From a bacterium (GTDB taxonomy: Bacteria; Hydrothermota; Tepidihabitantia; SM23-42; JAOAFX01), in NCBI GenBank assembly GCA_036382775.1, contig DASVHD010000046.1, forward strand, positions 36,870-100,869: DNA of 64,000 bases, written 5' to 3'. Shown in pieces: positions 24,153 through 33,420 of this stretch (its first letter is position 1; every line of letters starts with the position of its first letter). The notes beneath the pieces are model-generated. The model saw nothing but the letters and a program-made list of their open reading frames with translations, had not been told where the DNA came from and ran no database searches. Position numbers and translations under genes: made by a program.

Positions 24153-26357
24153 ATGAAAATGATCATCGTGTCCAACCGACTGCCGGTCACTGTGGTCCAG
24201 GAGGGCGATGCCATGACGTTCAAAGAAAGCTCCGGTGGTTTGGTCTCAGGTCTGAGCGCTTATCTGGATTCGCTCAAGAGCTCGTCTTTTGCAAAGTCCG
24301 ATTACACATGGCTGGGGTGGCCCGGTACTTCAATAGATAAAAAATTCAACAACAAGGTAAGGTCTGAACTGCTCGCTAAATTCCAGGCTTACCCGGTTTT
24401 TCTTACCGAGCAAGAGATGGATAAATTCTACCTGGGATTCTGCAATAAGACGATCTGGCCGCTTTTCCATTATTTTCCCTCCTATGTCACGTACGATGAT
24501 GATTACTGGATCCGATACAGATCGGTCAACGAGATGTTCTGCAACGCCGTGTTGGAAATTACAAAACCCGATGACGTTATATGGGTGCACGATTATCATC
24601 TTATGTTGTTACCTGGGCTTTTACGGGATAAAATGCCGGGATTGTCGATCGGATATTTCCATCACATTCCGTTTCCGTCCTTCGAATTATTCCGGCAGCT
24701 GCCGGGAAAGTGCCGGTTTGAACTTCTCAACGGCCTGCTGGGTGCCGATTTGATAGGTTTCCATACCCAGGAATACACACAGTATTTTTTAAGATGCGTC
24801 TTGAGGATTTTGGGCTATGAACATGACATGGGTCTTATTAACATGACGAACCATGTCGCCAAGGCAGATACGTTTCCCATGGGCATAGACTACGCAAAAT
24901 TCAACGAGGCCGGCACCGCGCCCGGCGTAAAAGAACAGGAAGAGGAACTCAAAAGCGAATTGGCCAAATACCGCGTTGTTCTTTCGATCGACCGTCTTGA
25001 TTATACGAAGGGCGTGGTGAACCGGCTGCGCGGTTATGAACTTTTTCTCGAAAAAAATCCCGATTATCGAAAAAAAGTCGTGCTGGTTCTGATCCTCGTA
25101 CCTTCCCGTATCGGCGTGGATAGTTATCAGAATATGAAAAAACAGATCGATGAATTGGTAGGGAAGATCAATGGCAAGTTCGGTGATATTGATTGGACGC
25201 CCATAATTTATCAGTATAAATTCCTGCCTTTCGAGCCACTGCTAGCTCTGTACAGGACTGGTGACATCTGCCTGGTGACGCCCTTGAGGGACGGCATGAA
25301 CCTGGTGGCAAAAGAGTACGTCGCTTCTCGATCCGACCTTAAAGGCATACTTATCCTCAGCGAAATGGCCGGGGCGGCAAAGGAAATGGGTGAAGCGATC
25401 ATAATCAACCCTAATAGCGTTGAGGAATTGACCGCGGCGCTGAAGCAGGCACTGGATATGACCGAGGAAGAGCAAACGCATCGGAACCAAGCGATGCAGA
25501 ACCGGCTGCAGCGTTATGATGTCGTGCGGTGGGCCACCGATTTCATCGATGAACTTCGATCGATCAAAAAGATGCAGGCGGAAAGATTCTATGCTAAACT
25601 CATAAATCCTGAAATAAAAAATCACCTGCTCGACGATTTTAAAAAGGCGCAGAGGAAACTGATCTTCCTGGACTATGACGGCACTATCGTTCCATTCACC
25701 GTCGATCCGCGCAAGGCTAAACCTACCAATGAGATCCTGACGACCCTCGGGCAGATCTCATCCAAGGAGGACATAGATCTGATCATTGTGAGCGGCCGTG
25801 ACCGGGCAACTCTCACCGATTGGCTTGGCAAATTGAATATCGGATTGGTGGCTGAACACGGCGTATGGATAAAAGAGCCGGAAAATGACTGGCAAATGAT
25901 CAAGCCGATGCTGGGTGACTGGAAAGCGAAGATCCTGCCGATCCTCATAACGTATGCGGACCGTTTACCTGGATCCTTCGTCGAAGAAAAGGAATTTTCG
26001 GTCGTGTGGCACTATCGCGGGGCCGATCCTGAACTTGGCGCCCTGCGCGCCAAGGAGCTGATGGATGAACTCGTCGAGTACACGGCCAACATGGACGTAC
26101 AGGTCCTTCAGGGCAGCAAGGTCATTGAGGTAAGAAATGCCGGAGTGAATAAGGGCGTCGCAGCGATGCATTTCTTAACGGCACGGGATCATGATTTCAT
26201 CATGGCGATCGGGGACGACTGGACCGATGAGGAGCTCTTTAAAGCCTTGCCGCCGAGATCGTATACGATCAGGGTCGGAGTTGTGTCTTCATACGCGCTC
26301 TATAATCTTCGCGATTATATGGAAGTCCGCCGGCTGCTTGAACAATTGGCGCGATGA
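24153..26357 (+). CDS. Bifunctional trehalose-6-phosphate synthase/phosphatase
   Basis: 734 aa. Residues 1-470 are a GT20 synthase (SNRLPVTV, SGGLVSGL, VHDYHLMLLPGLLRD, SIDRLDYTKGVVNRL, LRDGMNLVAKEYVASR). Residues about 495-734 are a HAD-type phosphatase (FLDYDGTIVPF, VSGRDR, AIGDDWTDEELF). It converts UDP-glucose and glucose 6-phosphate to trehalose in two steps. The OtsA-OtsB order matches eukaryote-like and some bacterial fusions. Followed at once by DUF5752 (4-bp overlap) and treT. Confidence 0.95.
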   Translation: MKMIIVSNRLPVTVVQEGDAMTFKESSGGLVSGLSAYLDSLKSSSFAKSDYTWLGWPGTSIDKKFNNKVRSELLAKFQAYPVFLTEQEMDKFYLGFCNKTIWPLFHYFPSYVTYDDDYWIRYRSVNEMFCNAVLEITKPDDVIWVHDYHLMLLPGLLRDKMPGLSIGYFHHIPFPSFELFRQLPGKCRFELLNGLLGADLIGFHTQEYTQYFLRCVLRILGYEHDMGLINMTNHVAKADTFPMGIDYAKFNEAGTAPGVKEQEEELKSELAKYRVVLSIDRLDYTKGVVNRLRGYELFLEKNPDYRKKVVLVLILVPSRIGVDSYQNMKKQIDELVGKINGKFGDIDWTPIIYQYKFLPFEPLLALYRTGDICLVTPLRDGMNLVAKEYVASRSDLKGILILSEMAGAAKEMGEAIIINPNSVEELTAALKQALDMTEEEQTHRNQAMQNRLQRYDVVRWATDFIDELRSIKKMQAERFYAKLINPEIKNHLLDDFKKAQRKLIFLDYDGTIVPFTVDPRKAKPTNEILTTLGQISSKEDIDLIIVSGRDRATLTDWLGKLNIGLVAEHGVWIKEPENDWQMIKPMLGDWKAKILPILITYADRLPGSFVEEKEFSVVWHYRGADPELGALRAKELMDELVEYTANMDVQVLQGSKVIEVRNAGVNKGVAAMHFLTARDHDFIMAIGDDWTDEELFKALPPRSYTIRVGVVSSYALYNLRDYMEVRRLLEQLAR

Positions 26358-26998
26358 ACGAACCCTTTATTTTCTACACGCGGTTCAACCTTGTGCGTCT
26401 GCTCGGTATCAAAGTCTGCAGCCCGGCCGAGCTGTTGGTGGGGATAAAGTCGGTCCCACTATCCTCCATATATTACCATACCCACCGGTTCTTGCAGCAG
26501 CATAACTGCCTGTCGCCCGAGCCGCCCAATGATTTCGCCTACTGGCTGACAAATACTGTAAACATGAAAGAGCTGGGCGAGGCATTTGCCAGCATTGACA
26601 CGGTCTCTTACGACACCCTCGAGGGCATCAGGAGCGTATTTGTGAATACCCTGGAGAATTACCTGTCGAAAGGCCGGCAATCACCCCTTTGCGCGCCCGG
26701 CGAAGAATTTCATTTTATGAGCTGCACGACATTCGTCATATCTACCGGATCCGAAGCGGCCGGCCTGGCAGAATTGGCCGATAATATAAAGAAGATCAGC
26801 GTTGATTCTCTTTATTATCACATGTTCGAAGCCCGCCTGCGGCTGGGCAAGGGCGGAAATGATTTTGCCCGGTGGTGCGACAGTATTAATGAAAAAACCC
26901 TGGCAGCGCAGCTGCGAAAGCTGGATCCTTACACGTGCACGCTGGAGACTTTAAGGGCAAGAATTTTGTATTTGATATCAGAATATGCCGAACATTAA
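26354..26998 (+). CDS. DUF5752 family protein, two internal repeats
   Basis: 214 aa. Two related halves can be seen: LSSIYYHTHRFL...DFAYWL...MKELGEAFASID near 35-85, and VDSLYYHMFEARL...DFARWC...LAAQLRKLD near 155-195. This is the DUF5752 pattern, a family seen beside trehalose synthases and glycosyltransferases. Function unknown; a role in trehalose metabolism is inferred from its place between otsAB and treT. Confidence 0.8.
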   Translation: MNEPFIFYTRFNLVRLLGIKVCSPAELLVGIKSVPLSSIYYHTHRFLQQHNCLSPEPPNDFAYWLTNTVNMKELGEAFASIDTVSYDTLEGIRSVFVNTLENYLSKGRQSPLCAPGEEFHFMSCTTFVISTGSEAAGLAELADNIKKISVDSLYYHMFEARLRLGKGGNDFARWCDSINEKTLAAQLRKLDPYTCTLETLRARILYLISEYAEH

Positions 26999-28205
26999 CG
27001 ATTATTCCTCGATCTGCGGTCAGAGCGTGGTCGATGAGTTGTTCCTGCTGGCTGAAAAAATCAGAGGCAGAGTGATCCAGAACATCAATTCCACGCCAGT
27101 CGGCGGCGGAGTCGCGGAGATCCTCACGAATATGATTCCGTTGCTTAAGCAGCTCGGTGTCGAGGCAAAATGGGACGTCATCAAGGGTAACGAGAGATTT
27201 TTCAGCATAACCAAGAATATCCATAATGCCTTACATGGCGTTGATGTCGAACTCTCTTCCGAGGACTTCGAGTATTTCCTGCACGTCAATCACGATAACG
27301 CCCGGGAGATGCCGCTCTACGGCGATGTGCTGTTCATCCATGATCCGCAGCCGATCGCGCTGGTGGACATGAAAAGGGAATCAGGAAAAAAATGGATATG
27401 GCGCTGCCACATCGATTTCACGGAACCGCGGCCGGCGGTCATGGATTTCTTAAAGACTTATATAGAAATGTATGACCGCGCGGTTTTTTCCGCTCCGGCC
27501 TTTGCTCGTAATATTACCATTCCACAGATCCTGATATCTCCTTCGATCGATCCTTTAAGCGATAAGAACAGGGATCTCACCCCTGAGATCATCGGCTCGG
27601 TGCTTGAGAAATACGGGATCGACGGGAAGCGGCCGATCGTGACCCAGATCTCCCGGTTCGATTATCTAAAGGATCCCCTGGGCGTGGTCGAAGTTTATAA
27701 AAAAGTAAAAAAACATGTTGACTGCCAGCTGATCCTGGCCGGCGGCGGGGCCACGGACGATCCGGAGGCCCAGCAGGTACTGAATGAAGTAAGGCGAGCC
27801 GCGGTTGGTGATCAGGATATCCATATTCTTTTCCTGCCGTCGGCCAGCGATATCGCGATCAATGCGCTGGTCAGGGCGTCCACGGTCATACTCCAGAAAT
27901 CATTGAAAGAGGGCTTCGGTCTGACCGTGGCTGAAGCTTTATGGAAAGCCAAACCCGTTATCGCTTCGGCGGTCGGCGGCATTCCTTTGCAGATAACGCA
28001 TAAATATTCAGGCATCCTCACCCGTTCCATCGATGGAACGATCCATTATCTGAAGCAGCTGCTGCACGAACCGGCGTACGCCCAAAAACTCGGCGTCAAT
28101 GGACGGGAACACATCAGGAATAACTTCCTGATAACCAGGCACATCCGCGAGTACCTGTTGCTTTTTCTGTCGTTATATCACGAAGGCGATCTTATTTACT
28201 TGTAA
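26985..28205 (+). CDS. treT: TreT-type trehalose synthase (GT4)
   Basis: 406 aa. GVAEILTNMIPLLKQLGVE, FIHDPQPIALV, WRCHIDFTEPRP, SRFDYLKDPLGVVEVY and KEGFGLTVAEALWKAKPVIA match the trehalose glycosyltransferring synthase of hyperthermophiles and relatives, which joins NDP-glucose and glucose in one reversible step. It overlaps DUF5752 by 14 bp. Its 3' end overlaps the convergent patatin gene by 14 bp. Confidence 0.88.
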   Translation: MPNINDYSSICGQSVVDELFLLAEKIRGRVIQNINSTPVGGGVAEILTNMIPLLKQLGVEAKWDVIKGNERFFSITKNIHNALHGVDVELSSEDFEYFLHVNHDNAREMPLYGDVLFIHDPQPIALVDMKRESGKKWIWRCHIDFTEPRPAVMDFLKTYIEMYDRAVFSAPAFARNITIPQILISPSIDPLSDKNRDLTPEIIGSVLEKYGIDGKRPIVTQISRFDYLKDPLGVVEVYKKVKKHVDCQLILAGGGATDDPEAQQVLNEVRRAAVGDQDIHILFLPSASDIAINALVRASTVILQKSLKEGFGLTVAEALWKAKPVIASAVGGIPLQITHKYSGILTRSIDGTIHYLKQLLHEPAYAQKLGVNGREHIRNNFLITRHIREYLLLFLSLYHEGDLIYL

Positions 28206-29079
28206 AAAAACGCCGGCGCAGGAAGTACAACCAGGATCTCATTTTTTTCAGCTGCCCCAGACTGTTCAATGCCGCCACGCGGCCCCTTTCCACCAGGATA
28301 TCAAAGGAAGAAAAATCTGCCCAGTGAAAGTCGTCAACATCGGGATTGATGGTAAGATCAGCCCGCTGCAGCAGGTTCTGGTCGAGATGGTATTTGATGA
28401 ACGACTGCGTGCGCTGGCCTATACGGTATCCGGTATTCGGCTCGCCCGTGAACTTGGGCCGGTCACCCAGGTAAACCGCGATGACCGTCCGGGCACCCGA
28501 TCCTTTGACGGCTTCGATGGGGATATTAGTCGTGAACCCTCCGTCGACCAGCAGCGCGTCGTCATGAACATACGGCGGAAAGATACCGGGTATGGCGCAG
28601 CTTGCCTGCACCGCAGTGCTCAGCGGCCCGGTCCTAAAGACGACCTCATTGCCGGTTTCAATATCCAGGGCACTGCACGAGAACTTAATGCGGCAATCGC
28701 CGAATGTTTTATCGCCGAAGATATTGTTAAAGAATTTGCGGGCAATTTCGTTATGCAGATGGGACTGCTTGAACAGGAGCGTGCCGAAATACAGTTTTTC
28801 AAACAATTCCTTTTTAAAACGCGCGAGAATATTGGTTTCCCTGGTATAGAATCGATCCAGCCCGAGTTCTTTGAATTCATCAGATCCAATGATCTTTTTG
28901 GCGGTCACCCTCAAATTTTCCGCGATTCCGTGAAGGCAATAGACCGCGCCAATGATACTGCCGATCGAAGTGCCCGCGATAGACGATGGTCTGATACCGT
29001 GTTCTTCAAGCACCTCCAGGACGCCGATATGAGCCAGACCTTTGGCGCCTCCGCCGCCCAGTGCGATTCCAAGTTTCAT
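28192..29079 (-). CDS. Patatin-like phospholipase (RssA type)
   Basis: 295 aa. Oxyanion hole GGGGAKGLAHIGVLEVL at the N-terminus, nucleophile GTSIGS near residue 40 and catalytic Asp in DGGFTTNIP near residue 177. No signal peptide, so a cytosolic acyl hydrolase. Physiological substrate unknown. The TTGACT/TATGAT promoter is back to back with that of the next plus-strand gene. Confidence 0.92.
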   Translation of the reverse strand: MKLGIALGGGGAKGLAHIGVLEVLEEHGIRPSSIAGTSIGSIIGAVYCLHGIAENLRVTAKKIIGSDEFKELGLDRFYTRETNILARFKKELFEKLYFGTLLFKQSHLHNEIARKFFNNIFGDKTFGDCRIKFSCSALDIETGNEVVFRTGPLSTAVQASCAIPGIFPPYVHDDALLVDGGFTTNIPIEAVKGSGARTVIAVYLGDRPKFTGEPNTGYRIGQRTQSFIKYHLDQNLLQRADLTINPDVDDFHWADFSSFDILVERGRVAALNSLGQLKKMRSWLYFLRRRFFTSK

Positions 29080-29088
29080 GCGTTCAAT

Positions 29089-29116
29089 ATCATATGGATT
29101 TGCGCGGGCAAGTCAA
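29089..29116 (-). promoter_or_regulatory. Promoter of the patatin gene
   Basis: Minus strand: TTGACT (29111-29116), 16-bp spacer, TATGAT (29089-29094), 9 bases to the ATG. Confidence 0.65.
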
Positions 29117-29132
29117 GGAAGTTTGCAGGTCC

Positions 29133-29160
29133 TTGATTTTGCGATAAACCTGGTTATAAT
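29133..29160 (+). promoter_or_regulatory. Promoter of ion transporter gene
   Basis: TTGATT (29133-29138), 16-bp spacer, TATAAT (29155-29160), 12 bases to the ATG. It diverges from the patatin promoter with 16 bp between the -35 boxes. Confidence 0.7.
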
Positions 29161-29172
29161 GAAAAAAATATC

Positions 29173-30507
29173 ATGAACCTTGACCAGATCCTTGCCGTCG
29201 CCATATTCCTGGCGATGTTTATCAGCATCATGTTCGATAAATGGCACCGCTACCTGTCGGCTCTGGGTGGCGCAGTACTCACCCTGGTTTTGGTTTTCCG
29301 CAATCTAAGCGGCATAAGCTGGGTGCTCAATTTCCAGGAGATCTTTAAGGGGTGTTTCTGGATCATCCGCGGCGCGAAATGCGAGGTATCGCATGGCGTC
29401 AACTGGCAGACGATCATCTTTATCGGCGGCATGATGATCATGATCGAGGGCCTGGAAATGGTCGGATTTTTCAGGTGGCTCTGCTTCCTGGTTGCCAAGA
29501 TCGTCAAGTACAAGGTGCTTCCGGTTTTCGTCGCTTTTTTTCTTCTCTCCGGTTTCCTGGCGATGTTCATCGACAGCATCACGGTCCTGCTATTCCTGTC
29601 TTCGGTCACCATCGAACTGGCTCACCTGCTCAAATTCAATCCGATCCCCATGATCATCGCGGAGATCTTCGCCGCTAATACCGGCGGCAGCGCGACTATG
29701 TCGGGCGATCCGCCGAATATCATCATCGGCACTTCACTGAATTATTCTTTTTTTGATTTTCTTTTAAACACCGGCGCGATCGCCTGGATCTGTATGATCG
29801 TGGCGCTCGTGTACTTCTATCTGGTATTCCGCAAGAAGCTCAGGGCTGAACCGGTTGCCGGCATCAAACATCCTCAGCCCGCATCGGCGATCAAAAATAA
29901 ACCGCTTTTCTTTGTTTATGCGTGCGTTTTCCTGACCGTGATCGCCCTGCTGGTTACTCATAATAAGACCGGCATCACAGTGGCGTCCATTGGATGCATC
30001 GCAGCTTTTTTAATTCTGATCATCGCCTTCAAGAAGAGCATGATAGTCCTGAAGCAATTTGACTGGCGGACGATCTTGTTCTTTGTCGGCCTGTTCATCT
30101 GTGTTGGCGGTCTTGAGCATACCGGCGTGCTGAAATTGCTGGCTGATTTCATCGGCCGGGTATCAGGCGAAAACGCCATCCTGGTGGTTTCCCTGATCCT
30201 GTGGGTATCGGCGTTCGCTTCATCGGTGGTCGACAATATCCCGTTCGCGGCAACCATGGTCCCGGTCATCGCCGGGCTTGCCAACAACGGCATGCCGCTC
30301 GGACCATTGGCCTGGTCCCTGGCCCTGGGTGCGGATATCGGGGGTAACGGCACGCCGATTGGCGCGTCCGCCAATGTCGTGGGTTTAGCACGGGCCGAAG
30401 AGGAAGGACACCGCATCGGTTGGCTTGAGTATTGCAAGTACGCAATGCCAGCAATGATACTGGTCGTATTGCTGTGCAACATTTACCTGATAATCAGGTA
30501 TTTTTAA
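29173..30507 (+). CDS. ArsB/NhaD-type ion transporter
   Basis: 444 aa with about 11 membrane helices. The IT-superfamily marks are FIGGMMIMIEGLEMVGFF, FLAMFIDSITVLLFL, TGGSATMSGDPPNIIIG and ADIGGNGTPIGASANVVGL. These fit NhaD sodium/proton antiporters and ArsB-like carriers; I cannot separate them from sequence alone. No ars genes lie nearby, which slightly favours cation or organic-anion transport. Confidence 0.85.
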   Translation: MNLDQILAVAIFLAMFISIMFDKWHRYLSALGGAVLTLVLVFRNLSGISWVLNFQEIFKGCFWIIRGAKCEVSHGVNWQTIIFIGGMMIMIEGLEMVGFFRWLCFLVAKIVKYKVLPVFVAFFLLSGFLAMFIDSITVLLFLSSVTIELAHLLKFNPIPMIIAEIFAANTGGSATMSGDPPNIIIGTSLNYSFFDFLLNTGAIAWICMIVALVYFYLVFRKKLRAEPVAGIKHPQPASAIKNKPLFFVYACVFLTVIALLVTHNKTGITVASIGCIAAFLILIIAFKKSMIVLKQFDWRTILFFVGLFICVGGLEHTGVLKLLADFIGRVSGENAILVVSLILWVSAFASSVVDNIPFAATMVPVIAGLANNGMPLGPLAWSLALGADIGGNGTPIGASANVVGLARAEEEGHRIGWLEYCKYAMPAMILVVLLCNIYLIIRYF

Positions 30508-30523
30508 AAAAAATGCCGTTATC

Positions 30524-30551
30524 TTGACTTTTAGCCAAAACTGGGTATTAT
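30524..30551 (+). promoter_or_regulatory. Promoter of sucCD
   Basis: TTGACT (30524-30529), 16-bp spacer, TATTAT (30546-30551), then a short leader with GGGAGG before the TTG start. Confidence 0.7.
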
Positions 30552-30572
30552 TCCTATCATTGGGAGGACACA

Positions 30573-31703
30573 TTGAAAATACACGAATACCAGGCAAAAG
30601 AAATCTTTAAAAAATACGGAATTACGGTACCGAAAGAAAAAGTTTGCTTTTCGGTCGACGAGGTGGTCGCGGCTTCCAAGGAGATCGGCCTGCCCTGCGT
30701 GATTAAGGCACAGGTAATGGTAGGCGGCAGAGGCAAAGCCGGCGGCATCCAGGTCGCCAGGAACGATAATGAAGTAAAGGATTATGCGACCAGGATCCTG
30801 AGCATGCAGATCAAAGGGATCCCGGTTAAAAAGGTCCTGGTTTCCGAGGCCATCGGGATCGCGCACGAGTCGTACCTTGGGTTCGTTGTCGACCGCAGCG
30901 AGAAGAAGACCGTGGTCATGGCGTGCAAAGAAGGCGGCGTGGAGATCGAAGAGGTCGCCCGGCAAAAGCCGGAAGCGATCTACAAGGTCTATGCCGACCC
31001 GCTGGTGGGATTGCTCGAGCACAAAGCGCGCGAAGTCGGGTGGTTCCTGTACGATGATGTCAAGACCGCCATGGAATGCGCGGGCATTGTCCAGAAACTG
31101 TACCGGTTATTCATTGACCTCGACGCCTCGATCGCCGAGATCAATCCCCTGGTGGTCGATAAAACCGGGCGTCTGATCGCGCTCGACGCTAAGATCAATT
31201 TCGACGATAACGGGCTTTTCCGCCATCCTGATGTCGAGGCGATGCGCGACCGCGAAAGCGAGGATGAAAATGAATTGCTCGCGCGGGAACGCGACCTTAC
31301 TTACATCCGGCTGAACGGATCGATCGGATGCGTGGTCAACGGCGCGGGACTGGCCATGGCGACCATGGACCTGGTGAAACACGTGGGCGGAGAACCGGCG
31401 AATTTCCTCGATATCGGCGGTTCCTCATCCCCGGAAAAAGTAAAGAACGCGCTGGAGATCCTGATCAAGGACAAGAACGTAAAAGTGATATTCTTCAATA
31501 TTTTCGGCGGGATCACTCGGTGCGATGATGTCGCCAATGGCATACTGCAGGCGAAAGAAGCTTTGAAGCTCAAGCAGCCGATCGTTGCCCGGCTGACCGG
31601 CACGAATGAAGACAAGGCGATGGAAATCCTCAAAACCGCGAATCTTGTTTTCGCACGGACCATGGAAGAGGGTGCGAAAAAAGCGATTGAGCTTTTAAAA
31701 TAG
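30573..31703 (+). CDS. sucC: Succinate-CoA ligase subunit beta
   Basis: 376 aa ATP-grasp subunit. [17 protein letters not shown] at the start, [15 protein letters not shown] for nucleotide binding, [12 protein letters not shown] and [18 protein letters not shown] near the C-terminus. It makes ATP or GTP from succinyl-CoA with SucD. The start is a TTG with GGGAGG 6 bases ahead. Followed by sucD after 14 bp. Confidence 0.95.
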   Translation: MKIHEYQAKEIFKKYGITVPKEKVCFSVDEVVAASKEIGLPCVIKAQVMVGGRGKAGGIQVARNDNEVKDYATRILSMQIKGIPVKKVLVSEAIGIAHESYLGFVVDRSEKKTVVMACKEGGVEIEEVARQKPEAIYKVYADPLVGLLEHKAREVGWFLYDDVKTAMECAGIVQKLYRLFIDLDASIAEINPLVVDKTGRLIALDAKINFDDNGLFRHPDVEAMRDRESEDENELLARERDLTYIRLNGSIGCVVNGAGLAMATMDLVKHVGGEPANFLDIGGSSSPEKVKNALEILIKDKNVKVIFFNIFGGITRCDDVANGILQAKEALKLKQPIVARLTGTNEDKAMEILKTANLVFARTMEEGAKKAIELLK

Positions 31704-31717
31704 GTAAGGGAGCGTTC

Positions 31718-32587
31718 ATGAGCATTTTTATCAATAAGAAAACCAAACTCTGCGTCCAGGGAATCACCGGGCGGGACGGCACATTCCATACCCAGCAGAT
31801 GATGAAATACGGCACGAACGTGGTCGCCGGAGTGACGCCGGGCAAGGGCGGTTCCAGCGTTGACGGGGTACCGGTCTACAACTCGGTCGCCGAAGCGGTC
31901 AATAAGACCGGCGCCAACACGTCGGTCATTTTCGTACCGGCAAAATTCGCCGCCGCCGCCATGTTCGAAGCGATCGATGCCGGAGTCGAACTGATCGTAT
32001 GCATATCAGAAGGCGTCCCGACCATAGAAATGGTCAGGATCATGGCATATATTAAAGACAAAAAATGCCGCATCGTCGGACCAAATTCGCCGGGTCTCGT
32101 ATCGGCCGGCGAGGCGAAGGTGGGCATTCTGCCCGGCAATATATTTAAGAAAGGCCCGGTCGGAGTGATATCCCGCAGCGGCACGTTGACCTATGAGATC
32201 GTTGATCATATCACTAAATCCGGTATTGGCCAGTCCACCTGCATCGGTATCGGCGGGGACCCCATCATCGGCACAAAGTTCATTGACTGCCTGGAACTTT
32301 TCGCCAAAGACAAAAAGACCGAAGCCGTGGTTGTGGTCGGCGAGATCGGCGGACGCGATGAACAAGATGCCGCCGCCTACGTCAAGGCGAACGTTAAGAA
32401 ACCGGTGTTCGGTTTTATTGCGGGAAAGACCGCGCCCGCCGACAAACGGATGGGTCACGCCGGCGCGATCATTTCCGGGACTTCAGGCACGGCTGCGGAA
32501 AAAATAAAGATCTTTGAAGAATGCGGGATAAAGGTGGGAGAGACGCCGGCCGAGGTCGGTCAACTGGTACGCGGCGCTTTCAAATAG
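31718..32587 (+). CDS. sucD: Succinate-CoA ligase subunit alpha
   Basis: 289 aa. CoA-binding fold ([15 protein letters not shown]), [18 protein letters not shown], and the phosphorylated His in [11 protein letters not shown] near residue 246. Partner of SucC in the citric acid cycle or in substrate-level phosphorylation. Confidence 0.96.
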   Translation: MSIFINKKTKLCVQGITGRDGTFHTQQMMKYGTNVVAGVTPGKGGSSVDGVPVYNSVAEAVNKTGANTSVIFVPAKFAAAAMFEAIDAGVELIVCISEGVPTIEMVRIMAYIKDKKCRIVGPNSPGLVSAGEAKVGILPGNIFKKGPVGVISRSGTLTYEIVDHITKSGIGQSTCIGIGGDPIIGTKFIDCLELFAKDKKTEAVVVVGEIGGRDEQDAAAYVKANVKKPVFGFIAGKTAPADKRMGHAGAIISGTSGTAAEKIKIFEECGIKVGETPAEVGQLVRGAFK

Positions 32588-32640
32588 TCAACCGAAAGAA
32601 AAAAACATTTAGTTCCACCAATACCAACCGGTATGCGGTA

Positions 32641-33231
32641 TCAGCTCTGCGCCGTTTCCTGCTGCCGGCTGTCTATTTTTTGCAGAGTTTCGGAGGTTAT
32701 ATCCAGCGCCTTGGCGATGCGATTAGAGATGCGCTGGAGCGCGTCGTAAACTTCGCGGTCTGACAATTCCTTGTTGTGGATCTTGTCCAGCACCGTCTCA
32801 AGATCGGTGAAGATCCGAGCCAGCTCTTTGTAGTCGTACGTGAGATTTCGTTCCAGCGAGTGGCTCAGCTCATTAAAAATCTCCGTAATGCCGTCGAGCG
32901 CATCGCCCTTGCGGAACTTGATCTCACCGGTTCTCTCGCCGCGGCACAAACGCTGGATGTAGTTTCCCAACCGGTGGACCGGACCATAGATGCGGTTCGA
33001 CCATAGGATCATCATCCATAAGCTCAAGGCGTACAGGACCAGCGTGATCCCCGTGAAGATGATCACCGAGAAGGTCGGCGAGATCGTGCCGGCGAAATTG
33101 TTTTTCAGGATAACCAACGCGGCGATGGCGATGACCGTCGACACGATAATGAGCAGCGCCATCACGCCGATGATCAACCGGTACTGCACATGACTGACGA
33201 ACAAGATGCGGCGACGATTGCTTTTCGGCAT
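32641..33231 (-). CDS. Membrane protein with HAMP-like domain
   Basis: About 196 aa. Two membrane helices (about 15-40 and 55-78) and then a HAMP-like linker (RIYGPVHRLGNYIQRLCRGE) followed by long predicted coiled-coil helices. No kinase or methyl-accepting signalling domain follows, so it resembles a truncated sensor. ATG at 33231 is chosen because it sits 8 bases after the -10 box; a TTG at 33237 is the alternative. Confidence 0.7.
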   Translation of the reverse strand: MPKSNRRRILFVSHVQYRLIIGVMALLIIVSTVIAIAALVILKNNFAGTISPTFSVIIFTGITLVLYALSLWMMILWSNRIYGPVHRLGNYIQRLCRGERTGEIKFRKGDALDGITEIFNELSHSLERNLTYDYKELARIFTDLETVLDKIHNKELSDREVYDALQRISNRIAKALDITSETLQKIDSRQQETAQS

Positions 33232-33239
33232 ATGCAAAC

Positions 33240-33268
33240 ATACTACATAATAATGCCAGTATTGTCAA
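33240..33268 (-). promoter_or_regulatory. Promoter of HAMP-protein gene
   Basis: Minus strand: TTGACA (33263-33268), 17-bp spacer, TAGTAT (33240-33245). This is the one promoter here whose best -10 is at 17 rather than 16. Confidence 0.55.
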
Positions 33269-33284
33269 GATGATAACAAAAACA

Positions 33285-33368
33285 CAATGGTTAAAAGGTT
33301 AAATAGTTAAAAGTCAAAAAGCTAAATAGTTGAATATTTAACCATTCACCAGTTACCATTTAACCAAT
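33285..33368. repeat. GGTTAAA-word repeat with inverted half
   Basis: AATGGTTAAAAGGTTAAATAG-type words are followed by their rough complement (ATTTAACCATTCACC...ATTTAACC), so the stretch may fold. The words GGTTAAAAGG and GGTGAATGG also occur together at 49772-49812. Confidence 0.65.
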
Positions 33369-33385
33369 AACTGCAAGTAACGGGA

Positions 33386-33413
33386 TTGACTTTTTTATCG
33401 GCGTGAATAAAGT
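33386..33413 (+). promoter_or_regulatory. Promoter of GHL10 gene
   Basis: TTGACT (33386-33391), 16-bp spacer, TAAAGT (33408-33413). It overlaps a GTG at 33403, so the in-frame ATG at 33421, 7 bases downstream, is the more likely start. Confidence 0.68.
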
Positions 33414-33420
33414 ATGGTGC

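Noticed and set aside
33285..33368. CRISPR-like repeats
   Set aside because: The repeat units are only 6-8 bases, imperfect and without spacers of uniform length, and no cas gene is present in the window.
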